DNA of 8,282 nucleotides from DATHSN01 sp035464115 (GCA_035464115.1 DATHSN010000363.1:1-8282); one strand, 5' to 3'; numbered from the stretch's first letter, positions 1 through 6,866 are shown. Notes: a model not told the origin generated them from the sequence alone. Numbers and translations are program-made.

Positions 1-25
1 CGACCACTTCTGCCGGAAGAACGCC

Positions 26-2593
26 TCAGGGCTGGTCGGCGGGCGCCAGCTCGACCCGCACGGCGGGCTCGGCGCCGATGGTGAGCACCAGCTCGGCCAC
101 GTTGCCCGCCTCGCGCAGGTCGTCGGCGGCCGCCTCGAGCGCGGCGATCCGATCGGCGTCGGCCACCACCTCGACCCTCTCGACCGGGGCCTTCAACGAC
201 CGCTTGGCCTCGGTCTTGGCCTTGCGGATGTCGCCGAGGACGGAGGCCGCCGCCTCGTAGACGGCGGGGTCGGCGTCGGCGGCGGCGGGGGCGACGTCGT
301 CGGTGGTGGGCCACACCTGGCGGTGCACCGACCCCTCGCGCCACCACGACCACACCTCTTCGGTGACGAACGGCAGGAACGGGGCGAACAGGCGCAGCTG
401 GGTGTCGAGCGCGATCTCGAGGGCAGCGCGCGCCGACGCAGCCCGCTCGTCGCCGAAGCTGCCGTAGGCCCGACCCTTCACCAGCTCGAGGTAGTGGTCG
501 CAGAACCCCCAGAAGAACGACTCGGTGCGCTCGAGCGCCCGGGCGTAGTCGTAGCCCTCGAACGCCGCGGTGGCGTCGTCGACCAGCTGGCCGAGGCGAG
601 CGAGGAGCGCCCGGTCGATGGGCTCGGTGACCGCGGTCGGGTCGAGCGAGCCGTCGCCGCCCTGGCCGAGCGCGAACCGGCTGGCGTTGAGGATCTTGAT
701 GGCGAGCCGACGGCCGACCTTCATCTGGCCGTCGTCGAAGGCGGTGTCGGTGCCGGGCCGGCCCGACGCCGCCCAGTAGCGCACCGCGTCGGAGCCGTAC
801 TGCTCGAGCAGCCCCATGGGCGTGACCACGTTGCCCTTCGACTTCGCCATCTTCTTGCGGTCGGGGTCGAGCACCCACCCCGAGATGGCGGCGTGGCGCC
901 ACGGCAGCTCGTCGAGCTCGAGGTGGCTGCGCACCACGGTGGAGAACAGCCAGGTGCGGATGATCTCGTGGGCCTGGGGCCGCAGGTCCATCGGATAGGT
1001 GCGGGCGAACAGGTCGTCGTCCTCCTCCCACCCGGCGGCGAGCAGGGGGGTGAGCGAGGAGGTGGCCCAGGTGTCCATGACGTCGGGATCGCCGATGAAC
1101 CCGCCGGGCTCGCCGCGCTGGTCGGCCTCGTAGCCGGGGGGCACGTCGGTGGACGGGTCGACGGGCAGCGCCGACTCGTGGGGCGTGATCGGCTCGTCGC
1201 GGCGGGGCTCGCCGTCGTCGTCGAGGGGGTACCACACGGGGATCGGCACGCCGAAGAAGCGCTGGCGGCTCACCAGCCAGTCGCCGTTGAGGCCCTCGAC
1301 CCACGACTCGTAGCGCGACCGCATGTAGGGCGGGTGCCAGTCGAGCTCGGCGCCGCGCTCGAGCAGCTCGGCGCGCAGGTCGGCGTCGCGCCCGCCGTTG
1401 CGGATGTACCACTGGCGGGTGGTGACGATCTCGAGGGGCTTGTCGCCCTTCTCGAAGAACTTCACGGCGTGGGTGATGGGGCGGGGCTCGTCGAGCAGCT
1501 CGCCGGTCTCGCGCAGCTGCTCGACGATGCGGAGCTGGGCCGAGTGGACGGTCTTGCCGGCCAGCTCGCCGTAGCGCTCGGCGCCGTCGCCCTCGATGCC
1601 GGGGGGCGGGTGGGGGAGGAACCGGCCGTCCCATCCGAGCACGGCGCGCACCGGCAGCTGCAGCTCGCGCCACCACGTGACGTCGGTGGTGTCGCCGAAG
1701 GTGCAGATCATGGCGATGCCCGAGCCCTTGTCGGGCTGGGCCAGCTCGTGGGCGACGACTGGCACCTCGACCCCGAACACGGGGGTGGTGACGGTGGTGC
1801 CGAACAGCGGCTGGTAGCGCTCGTCGTCGGGGTGGGCGACGAGCGCCACGCACGCCGGCAGCAGCTCGGGGCGGGTGGTCTCGATGACCACGTCGGACCC
1901 GTCGGGGCGGTGGAAGGCGATGCGGTGGTAGGCGCCGGGGCGCTCGCGGTCTTCGAGCTCGGCCTGGGCGACCGCGGTGCGGAAGGTGACGTCCCACAGG
2001 CACGGGGCCTCGGTGGAGTAGGCCTCGCCGCGCGAGAGGTTGCGCAGGAACGCCCGCTGGGCGGCGCGCTGGGAGCGGTCGTCGATGGTGGCGTAGGTGA
2101 GCGACCAGTCGACCGACAGGCCGAGGTGGCGCCACAGCTGCTCGAACGCCTTCTCGTCGTCGGCGGTGAGCCGGTGGCACAGCGCGACGAAGTTGGGGCG
2201 CGACACCGGGATCTGGTCCTTGCCCGGCTCGGCGGGCGGCTCGAAGTCGGGGTCGTGGGGCAGCGACGGGTCGCAGCGCACGCCGTAGTAGTTCTGCACC
2301 CGGCGTTCGGTGGGCAACCCGTTGTCGTCCCAGCCCATGGGGTAGAAGACCTCGCGGCCCCGCATCCGCTGGTAGCGGGCGATGGTGTCGGTGTGGGTGT
2401 AGCTGAACACGTGCCCGACGTGCAGCGACCCGCTGACCGTCGGTGGCGGCGTGTCGATCGAGTACACCTCGGGCCGGGTCCGCGAGCGGTCGAAGCGGTA
2501 GGTGCCCTGGGCGTCCCATACCTGGTCCCAGCGGTCCTCGAGGCCGTCGAGGGTCGGCTTGTCGGGGATCTGACGGGGGGGTCGGTCGCTCAC
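26..2593 (-). CDS. valS: Valyl-tRNA synthetase
   Basis: Cytoplasmic class I aminoacyl-tRNA synthetase that charges tRNA-Val with valine using ATP. The 855-residue protein is complete. The catalytic HIGH motif appears as HVGH at residues 58-61 after PPPTVSGSL, and is followed by GWDDNGLPTERRVQ (88-100), the form found in mycobacterial-type ValS rather than the E. coli type. The CP1 editing domain, which hydrolyses mischarged Thr-tRNA, spans roughly 215-350 and carries the TTRPE signature near 239-243. The second ATP-binding motif reads KMAKS at 581-585 instead of KMSKS. An anticodon-binding helical domain covers about 655-770, followed by a short C-terminal tail that is much shorter than the E. 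coli coiled-coil arm. The start is GTG; no in-frame ATG or GTG further in would keep the N-terminal domain. No good Shine-Dalgarno precedes it. It lies 64 bases downstream of the HAD gene on the same strand. Confidence 0.97.
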   Translation of the reverse strand: MSDRPPRQIPDKPTLDGLEDRWDQVWDAQGTYRFDRSRTRPEVYSIDTPPPTVSGSLHVGHVFSYTHTDTIARYQRMRGREVFYPMGWDDNGLPTERRVQNYYGVRCDPSLPHDPDFEPPAEPGKDQIPVSRPNFVALCHRLTADDEKAFEQLWRHLGLSVDWSLTYATIDDRSQRAAQRAFLRNLSRGEAYSTEAPCLWDVTFRTAVAQAELEDRERPGAYHRIAFHRPDGSDVVIETTRPELLPACVALVAHPDDERYQPLFGTTVTTPVFGVEVPVVAHELAQPDKGSGIAMICTFGDTTDVTWWRELQLPVRAVLGWDGRFLPHPPPGIEGDGAERYGELAGKTVHSAQLRIVEQLRETGELLDEPRPITHAVKFFEKGDKPLEIVTTRQWYIRNGGRDADLRAELLERGAELDWHPPYMRSRYESWVEGLNGDWLVSRQRFFGVPIPVWYPLDDDGEPRRDEPITPHESALPVDPSTDVPPGYEADQRGEPGGFIGDPDVMDTWATSSLTPLLAAGWEEDDDLFARTYPMDLRPQAHEIIRTWLFSTVVRSHLELDELPWRHAAISGWVLDPDRKKMAKSKGNVVTPMGLLEQYGSDAVRYWAASGRPGTDTAFDDGQMKVGRRLAIKILNASRFALGQGGDGSLDPTAVTEPIDRALLARLGQLVDDATAAFEGYDYARALERTESFFWGFCDHYLELVKGRAYGSFGDERAASARAALEIALDTQLRLFAPFLPFVTEEVWSWWREGSVHRQVWPTTDDVAPAAADADPAVYEAAASVLGDIRKAKTEAKRSLKAPVERVEVVADADRIAALEAAADDLREAGNVAELVLTIGAEPAVRVELAPADQP

Positions 2594-2601
2594 GGCGCAC
2601 C

Positions 2602-2607
2602 ACGCTA
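2602..2607 (-). promoter_or_regulatory. Possible -10 element before valS
   Basis: On the minus strand the hexamer TAGCGT fits the actinobacterial TAnnnT -10 pattern and ends eight bases before the valS GTG codon. No Shine-Dalgarno lies between them, so transcription could begin at or within a base or two of the start codon, giving a leaderless or nearly leaderless mRNA. A convincing -35 hexamer at 16-19 bases upstream is not visible, so this is a weak call. If real, valS would have a promoter of its own in addition to any read-through from the HAD gene. Confidence 0.3.
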
Positions 2608-2657
2608 CAAGGGCGCCCCGCCGGCCCGGTCGGGGTTGCGGTGGGTGCCGGGTGGGC

Positions 2658-3413
2658 TCAGCGGCCCGCGGGGATCAGCTCGGCGAGGTCGTCGACCACC
2701 ACGGTGGCGCCCCAGCGGGCCAGCGTGTCGTGGCCGGCGCCGCGGTCGACGCCGATGACGTGGCGGAACCCGCCCGCCGCGCCCGACTGCACGCCCGACA
2801 CCGCGTCTTCCACCATGGCCGCCGTCGACGGCTCGGCGCCGAGGTCGCGGGCGCACGCCAGGTAGGTGTCGGGGGCGGGCTTGCCCGGCAGGCCCCGCTC
2901 GCCGGCGTCGATGCCGTCGACGATGTCGTCGAAGTGGTCGAGCAGCCCCACCGAGCGCAGCACCGGTCGGCAGTTCTTCGACGACGAGACGCACCCCGTG
3001 GCGATGCCGTCGGCGCGCAGCAGCTCGACGAGGCGGACGGTGCCGGGGAAGACCTCGGCGCCGTCGCGGTCGAGGACCTCGTTGAAGAGGCGGTCCTTGC
3101 GGCGCCCCAACCCGTGGACGGTGACGGCGTCGGGCGGGTCGTCGTCGGACCCCTCGGGGAGGTGGATCCCTCGCGACTCGACGAACGAGCGGACCCCGTC
3201 GACGCGGGGCTTGCCGTCGACGTAGGTGAGGTAGTCGGCCTCCTCGAACGGCTCGAACGGTGGGCCCCCGGCGTCGGCTCGCCGGCGCAGCTCGTCGTCG
3301 AACATCGACTTCCACGCTCGGAAGTGGATCGACGCGGTGTCGGTGATCACCCCGTCGAGGTCGAAGATCACCGCGGTGATCGAGCCGTCGAAGAGATCCG
3401 GGAGCGTCGCCAT
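2658..3413 (-). CDS. HAD hydrolase, beta-phosphoglucomutase family
   Basis: Haloacid-dehalogenase superfamily protein of 251 residues, complete, ATG start. All HAD motifs are present: motif I FDLDGVITDT (17-26) with nucleophile D18 and acid/base D20; motif II VSSSKN (142-147); motif III lysine K178 in GKPAPDTY; motif IV VEDAVSG with E202/D203 for Mg2+. T26 and H30 (in IHFRAWK) fall where beta-phosphoglucomutase of Lactococcus has T16 and H20. The cap between motifs I and II contains YVDGKPRVDGVRSF (64-77), typical of the beta-PGM-like branch. The family converts beta-glucose 1-phosphate to glucose 6-phosphate via a bisphosphate intermediate; some relatives are plain sugar phosphatases. No glycoside phosphorylase (GH65) gene, the usual partner, lies in the window, so the substrate is inferred. 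It sits 46 bases downstream of the GGDEF gene and 64 bases upstream of valS, possibly in one transcript. Confidence 0.9.
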   Translation of the reverse strand: MATLPDLFDGSITAVIFDLDGVITDTASIHFRAWKSMFDDELRRRADAGGPPFEPFEEADYLTYVDGKPRVDGVRSFVESRGIHLPEGSDDDPPDAVTVHGLGRRKDRLFNEVLDRDGAEVFPGTVRLVELLRADGIATGCVSSSKNCRPVLRSVGLLDHFDDIVDGIDAGERGLPGKPAPDTYLACARDLGAEPSTAAMVEDAVSGVQSGAAGGFRHVIGVDRGAGHDTLARWGATVVVDDLAELIPAGR

Positions 3414-3422
3414 CGTCCGTCG

Positions 3423-3428
3423 ACCGTA
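3423..3428 (-). promoter_or_regulatory. Possible -10 element before the HAD gene
   Basis: On the minus strand TACGGT fits TAnnnT and ends nine bases before the ATG of the HAD gene. The bases between include GACGGAC, at best a weak ribosome binding site. No clear -35 hexamer is seen in the GC-rich stretch upstream. If used, the message would have almost no leader. The same hexamer, TACGGT, also serves as the candidate -10 before the acyl-CoA dehydrogenase gene. Confidence 0.25.
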
Positions 3429-3459
3429 GCCCGCAGCGGGGCGGCGGCGACGGGTGGGG

Positions 3460-4722
3460 TCAGGTCGCGCCGCCCGACGCGTCGCTCGACGCGCCGTCGG
3501 CCTCGCCGGCCACGACCACCCGGTTGCGGCCCGCCTCCTTGGCCATCGCCACCGCCTGGTGGGCGGTGCGGACGATGCCCTCGATGGAGTCGGCCTGGTT
3601 CGAGTCGGCCACCCCGAAGCTGGCGGTGAAGGGCGGGACGTCCTCGGTGGTGAGCGACAGCACCAGCGACTCGCGGACCCGCTCGAGCGCCGACGCGGCG
3701 TCGATCGCCGAGGTGCGGGGGAACGCCACCATCAGCTCGTCGCCGCCGGTGCGCCCGAGCACGTCGCCGGGGCGCAGCGTGGCGCGCAGCACGCGGGCGA
3801 GCAGGCGCAGGGCCCGGTCGCCGCGGTCGTGGCCGTGGTGCTCGTTGTAGGCGTCGAAGTCGTCGAGGTCGCACACCGCGAGGGTGAACGGCACCAGGTC
3901 GCGCACCAGGTCGCGCACCGCCAGGCCGGTGCTGCGGCGGTTGAGCAGCCCGGTGAGCGGGTCGAGGTGGGGGACCTCGGTGGTCTGGCTGACCGCGCCC
4001 AGCGCGCCGATGCGCCAGGCGGTCATGTCGGCGAGCCCCTCGAGGGCGGCCACGTCGTTGGGTCCCAACGGCCGCCCGGGCGGACCGATCCAGCGGATCA
4101 CGCCGAGCACCTCGCCGTCGAGCACGATCGGGACGCAGACGCCGCTCATCGCATCGACCGCGCCCCGCAGGTGGGGGCAGGCGTCGAAGTCGTCGCTCGA
4201 CGGGCTGATCGCGGTGTCGAGGCGGCGCAGGGCGAGGCAGTCGGCGACGGCGGCCGCGCTGGCCTCCGCCGGGGGTTGCTCGTCGGGCTCGAGGTGCACC
4301 ACCACCAGCCGGGTGGCGGTGCGGTCGGTGGCGAGCACGCCGCTCCAGCGCCCGCTCCACCACCGGGCGACCGCCCCGTGGAGCGCCACCAGCGCCTCGT
4401 CGTCGCGGTCGGCCAGGGTCAGCGCCGCCCGCAGTCGGTCCTCGGCGTGGGCGCGCACGACGGCGGGGTGGGCCGGATCGTCGGCCGGCCTCGGCGGGGT
4501 CGGAGCGGTGGGTGTCGGCGCCGGTGCCGGTGCGACGGCCGCGCCGAGGGCGGCGGCTGCCACGGCGGTGACGGCGACGCCGAGCGCAGCCAGCGCGGGC
4601 GACCCGAGCCCGCCGTCGACGGCGGCCACCACGGCGACGGCGACCGACGCGGCGATGGCGGCGGCGGCACCGACGCGGACGGCGGCGGTCCACCGTGCGG
4701 CTCGGGGGCGCGGCGACGGCAC
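3460..4722 (-). CDS. Membrane GAF-GGDEF protein, putative diguanylate cyclase
   Basis: Predicted to make cyclic di-GMP from two GTP. Residue numbers follow the 420-residue form starting at GTG 4722. Two hydrophobic segments (about 15-36 and 42-65) form an inner-membrane anchor, followed by a Pro/Ala/Thr linker, a GAF-like sensor domain (about 92-244, with CPHLRG and VPIVLDGEVLGVI) and a GGDEF domain (about 250-406). The last shows DPLTGLLNRR, CDLDDF with the metal-binding Asp at 285, GHDRGD, the active-site loop as GGDEL (326-330), and AKEAGRNRV near the end. The inhibitory I-site RxxD (RPGD, 317-320) sits exactly five residues before the loop. Leu replaces Phe at the last loop position, a conservative change; activity is likely but not assured. 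This start is preferred because GGAGAGG (4725-4731) precedes it at good spacing; a GTG at 4776 would add 18 residues with no ribosome binding site. The GAF ligand is unknown. The gene diverges from cysS. Confidence 0.92.
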   Translation of the reverse strand: MPSPRPRAARWTAAVRVGAAAAIAASVAVAVVAAVDGGLGSPALAALGVAVTAVAAAALGAAVAPAPAPTPTAPTPPRPADDPAHPAVVRAHAEDRLRAALTLADRDDEALVALHGAVARWWSGRWSGVLATDRTATRLVVVHLEPDEQPPAEASAAAVADCLALRRLDTAISPSSDDFDACPHLRGAVDAMSGVCVPIVLDGEVLGVIRWIGPPGRPLGPNDVAALEGLADMTAWRIGALGAVSQTTEVPHLDPLTGLLNRRSTGLAVRDLVRDLVPFTLAVCDLDDFDAYNEHHGHDRGDRALRLLARVLRATLRPGDVLGRTGGDELMVAFPRTSAIDAASALERVRESLVLSLTTEDVPPFTASFGVADSNQADSIEGIVRTAHQAVAMAKEAGRNRVVVAGEADGASSDASGGAT

Positions 4723-4724
4723 GC

Positions 4725-4731
4725 CCTCTCC
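4725..4731 (-). promoter_or_regulatory. Ribosome binding site deciding the GGDEF start
   Basis: GGAGAGG on the minus strand, with its GGAG core five bases from the GTG at 4722. It supports this codon over the upstream in-frame GTG at 4776, which is preceded by ATTCCGGG with no purine-rich match to the 16S rRNA tail. The shorter start also widens the divergent spacer to cysS from 47 to 101 bases, leaving room for two promoters. Confidence 0.55.
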
Positions 4732-4789
4732 ATCGGCCGGTCGGGTGGTCCCGATGAGGAGACGGCGTGGTGACACCCCGGAATGACGA

Positions 4790-4817
4790 TCGACCGCCCC
4801 CGGGACCCGGGTAGGTT
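4790..4817 (+). promoter_or_regulatory. Likely leaderless promoter of cysS
   Basis: A -35-like TCGACC (4790-4795, four of six matches to TTGACA) is followed after 16 bases by TAGGTT (4812-4817), a good TAnnnT -10 element. The GTG start codon of cysS begins seven bases after the last base of the hexamer, where transcription should start. No Shine-Dalgarno is present. This fits leaderless initiation, which is common in actinobacteria. The promoter spacer is filled by CCCGGGACCCGGG (4799-4811), two CCCGGG palindromes one base apart. Confidence 0.6.
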
Positions 4818-4823
4818 CGCGGC

Positions 4824-6176
4824 GTGATCCGCCTGTTCGACACCGCCCGGGGCGCCGTCGTCCCCTTCGAGACCCGTGAGCCCGGCGTGGTGTCGATGTA
4901 CGTGTGCGGTCCCACCGTCTACGGCCCGCCCCACGTCGGCCACGGCCGGTTCGCCATCGTGTTCGACGTGTTGCGGCGCTACCTCGAGTGGTCGGGCCAC
5001 CAGGTCCGCTACGTGTCGAACATCACCGACATCGACGACAAGATCATCGAGCGCGGCGCCAGCGAGGGCCGCGACCCCGCCGACATCGCCCGGCGGTGCG
5101 AGACCCAGTGGTGGCGGGCCATGGACGCCATCGGTGTGGCCCGCCCCACCGACGATCCCCACGCCACCGCCTACGTCGACCGCATGGTCGAGGTCATCGG
5201 CGAGATGGTGGCCGCCGGGCGGGCCTACGAGACGTCCGACGGCGTCTACCTCGAGGTCGCCCAGGTCCCCGGCTACGGACTGCTCGCCCGCCAGGACCTC
5301 GACTCGCTGCGCGCCGGGGCCCGCGTCGAGGGCACCGACGAGAAGCGCAGCCCGCTCGACTTCGTGCTGTGGAAGAAGGCCAAGCCCGGCGAGCCCACCT
5401 GGCCGTCACCGTGGGGACCGGGGCGCCCGGGCTGGCACACCGAGTGCGTCGTCATGTCGCTCGACCTGCTCGGCGAGGGCTTCGACCTGCACGGCGGCGG
5501 CCAGGACCTGGCGTTCCCCCACCACGAGAACGAGCGGGCCCAGGCGGTGGCGCTCGGGCGCGACTTCGCCCGCCACTGGGTCCACAACGGGTTCGTCGAG
5601 GTGTCGGGCGAGAAGATGTCGAAGTCGCTCGGCAACTTCACCAACCTGCTCGACCTGGTCGAGTCCACCGACCCTCGGGCGTTCCGGCTGCTCTTGTTGC
5701 GCTCGCACTACCGCTCGCCCATCGAGGTGAGCCGCGACACCATGGCCGACGCCCGCCAGGCCCTCGCCCGCCTCGACGCCTTCGCCCGCCGGGCGGTCGA
5801 CGTCCCCGCCGGGGCCCCCGACGCCGAGGCCATCGACCGCTTCCGGGCGCTGATGGACGACGACCTCAACACCCCGGGCGCGGTCGACGTGCTGTTCCGG
5901 CTCGTGCGCGACGCCAACAAGGCGCTCGACATCGACGACCTCGACGGGGCCATCCCGCTCGTGGCCGCCGTGCACGAGATCTGCCGGGCGGTCGGGCTGG
6001 TGCTGTCCGACGCGCCCGACGAGGTGCCCGCCGACATCGTGGCCCGCGCCGAGCAGCGCGAGGCCGCGCGCGCCAGCCGCGACTTCGCCACCGCCGACCG
6101 GCTCCGCGACGAGATCACCGCCGCCGGGTGGGTGCTCGACGACGGGCCCCGCGGCACCACCATCCGGCGGGCCTGA
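4824..6176 (+). CDS. cysS: Cysteinyl-tRNA synthetase
   Basis: Class I synthetase that charges tRNA-Cys with cysteine; cytoplasmic, normally a monomer with one zinc ion. The 450-residue protein is full length for the family. The HIGH motif is HVGH (37-40) and the KMSKS motif is intact at 264-268. Zinc ligands match the E. coli enzyme: C28 in YVCGPTVY, C208 in WHTEC, H233 and E237 in FPHHENE; zinc gives the enzyme its discrimination against serine. The DALR-type helical region contains MDDDLNTPGA (344-352), and the C-terminal anticodon-binding part has the family pattern ARASRDFATADRLRDEI ending in GTTIRRA. That C-terminus, with the fourth zinc ligand Glu, separates it from the paralogous mycothiol enzyme MshC. 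The GTG start is supported by homology beginning at residue 1 (IRLFDT) and by the promoter touching it. It probably shares a transcript with the lipoprotein gene that starts two bases after its stop. Confidence 0.97.
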   Translation: MIRLFDTARGAVVPFETREPGVVSMYVCGPTVYGPPHVGHGRFAIVFDVLRRYLEWSGHQVRYVSNITDIDDKIIERGASEGRDPADIARRCETQWWRAMDAIGVARPTDDPHATAYVDRMVEVIGEMVAAGRAYETSDGVYLEVAQVPGYGLLARQDLDSLRAGARVEGTDEKRSPLDFVLWKKAKPGEPTWPSPWGPGRPGWHTECVVMSLDLLGEGFDLHGGGQDLAFPHHENERAQAVALGRDFARHWVHNGFVEVSGEKMSKSLGNFTNLLDLVESTDPRAFRLLLLRSHYRSPIEVSRDTMADARQALARLDAFARRAVDVPAGAPDAEAIDRFRALMDDDLNTPGAVDVLFRLVRDANKALDIDDLDGAIPLVAAVHEICRAVGLVLSDAPDEVPADIVARAEQREAARASRDFATADRLRDEITAAGWVLDDGPRGTTIRRA

Positions 6177-6178
6177 CG

Positions 6179-6733
6179 GTGCGCCGTCTCGCCCGGGGGC
6201 TGGTCGCGCTCGTCGCGGCGGTGGTGTTGGCCGCGGCGTGCGGAGGCGACGACGATGCCGCCCCCACCACCACGGCGCCCGATCCCGGGGCCGACGAGGG
6301 CGTCGTGCCCACCGACCTCACCGGCGCCGAGGTGTGCGCCCTGGTCGATCCCGGGGTGCTCTCCGAGGCCCTCGGCGGCGTCGAGCTCGCCGAGCCCCAG
6401 GGCTCCGAGATCGGCACGCCCCAGTGCTCGTGGTCGTTCCCCACCGAGGACGGGGTCACCAACGTGGTGCTCGCCGTGCAGCGCACCCAGGACGACCTGT
6501 TCGGCCTGGTGGGGGCCGAGGCCTACGACTACGCGGTGGGGCTCAACGAGACGCTGCTCGGCGGGCTCGCCACCGAGATCGAGGGCCTGGGCACCGCTGC
6601 CACCTTCGTCGACGGCGACGCCGTGTCCGGGGTCGTCGTGCAGGCCGGGCCCCGCATCGTCACGCTGTTCGGCGTCGACCTCGACGAGGACACCGCCCGC
6701 ACCATCGCCGCCGCCGCAGTCGCTGGTCTGTAG
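6179..6733 (+). CDS. Small predicted lipoprotein, DUF3558-like
   Basis: A 184-residue protein of unknown function. The N-terminus is a lipoprotein signal: positive residues (RR..R, 2-6), a hydrophobic core (8-19) and AAAC with the predicted lipidated cysteine C21, a relaxed lipobox. Next comes an Asp-rich and Thr/Pro-rich tether (22-48), then a compact domain of about 135 residues. Two further cysteines, C53 in EVCALVDPGVLSEALGG and C83 in PQCSWSF, could form a disulfide. The pattern C-A-L-(x)-DPxxLSEALG followed by CxW resembles actinobacterial DUF3558-type lipoproteins, but I could not confirm this by profile. It should be anchored on the outer face of the cytoplasmic membrane. GTG start, two bases after the cysS TGA, with only a weak GGCGG upstream, so translation is probably coupled to cysS. 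A functional link to cysteine charging is not evident. Confidence 0.82.
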   Translation: MRRLARGLVALVAAVVLAAACGGDDDAAPTTTAPDPGADEGVVPTDLTGAEVCALVDPGVLSEALGGVELAEPQGSEIGTPQCSWSFPTEDGVTNVVLAVQRTQDDLFGLVGAEAYDYAVGLNETLLGGLATEIEGLGTAATFVDGDAVSGVVVQAGPRIVTLFGVDLDEDTARTIAAAAVAGL

Positions 6734-6783
6734 GCCGACCCACGCCGGGCGGACGGGGCCGCCAGTGGAAGGTTGCGCTTGTG

Positions 6784-6802
6784 GGCGTCGGCCACCGACG
6801 CC
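6784..6802 (+). terminator. GC-rich hairpin after the lipoprotein gene
   Basis: GGCGTCGG-CCA-CCGACGCC is a perfect 8-bp inverted repeat with a 3-base loop, beginning 51 bases after the lipoprotein stop codon. No run of T follows (the next bases are TGGGAGCG), so it is not a canonical intrinsic terminator. Stems without a U-tract have been proposed as terminators in mycobacteria and relatives. It sits between the end of the cysS unit and the candidate promoter of the acyl-CoA dehydrogenase gene, a sensible place to separate the two transcripts. Confidence 0.4.
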
Positions 6803-6836
6803 TGGGAGCGCAGGTGCCCGTCCCGGCCGCACGGGG

Positions 6837-6866
6837 TGGTCAACCGGCCCCGGGCAGGAGTACGGT
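6837..6866 (+). promoter_or_regulatory. Candidate promoter of the acyl-CoA dehydrogenase gene
   Basis: TGGTCA (6837-6842, four of six matches to TTGACA), an 18-base spacer, and TACGGT (6861-6866), which fits TAnnnT. Transcription would start near 6873, giving a leader of about 59 bases that ends in the GGGAGG ribosome binding site. The -35 match is modest; the case rests mainly on the -10 and on the palindrome lying over the predicted start point. Confidence 0.4.

Noticed and set aside
7..19. Short inverted repeat CTTC-TGCCG-GAAG just after the valS stop codon
   Set aside because: Only four pairs and cut close to the window edge; too weak to call a terminator.
2594..2657. T-box or attenuator leader for valS
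   Set aside because: Only 64 bases separate it from the HAD stop codon. There is no room for a T-box and no matching specifier or antiterminator sequence. The cysS upstream region likewise has no leader.
323..2758. An 811-codon open frame on the plus strand opposite valS
   Set aside because: Stop codons are rare in any frame of DNA this GC-rich. Its product is low-complexity (Gly, Val, Ala, Arg, His rich) with no recognisable domain, while the opposite strand encodes an unmistakable ValS.
4824..6176. Reading cysS as the mycothiol ligase gene mshC
   Set aside because: The protein keeps the fourth zinc ligand Glu237 and the full C-terminal anticodon-binding region ending in GTTIRRA, as expected of CysS rather than MshC.
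4904..6178. Upstream extension of the lipoprotein frame through cysS
   Set aside because: The frame is open but the translation is Arg/Pro-rich shadow of cysS. The signal peptide starts at 6179, so the gene starts there.
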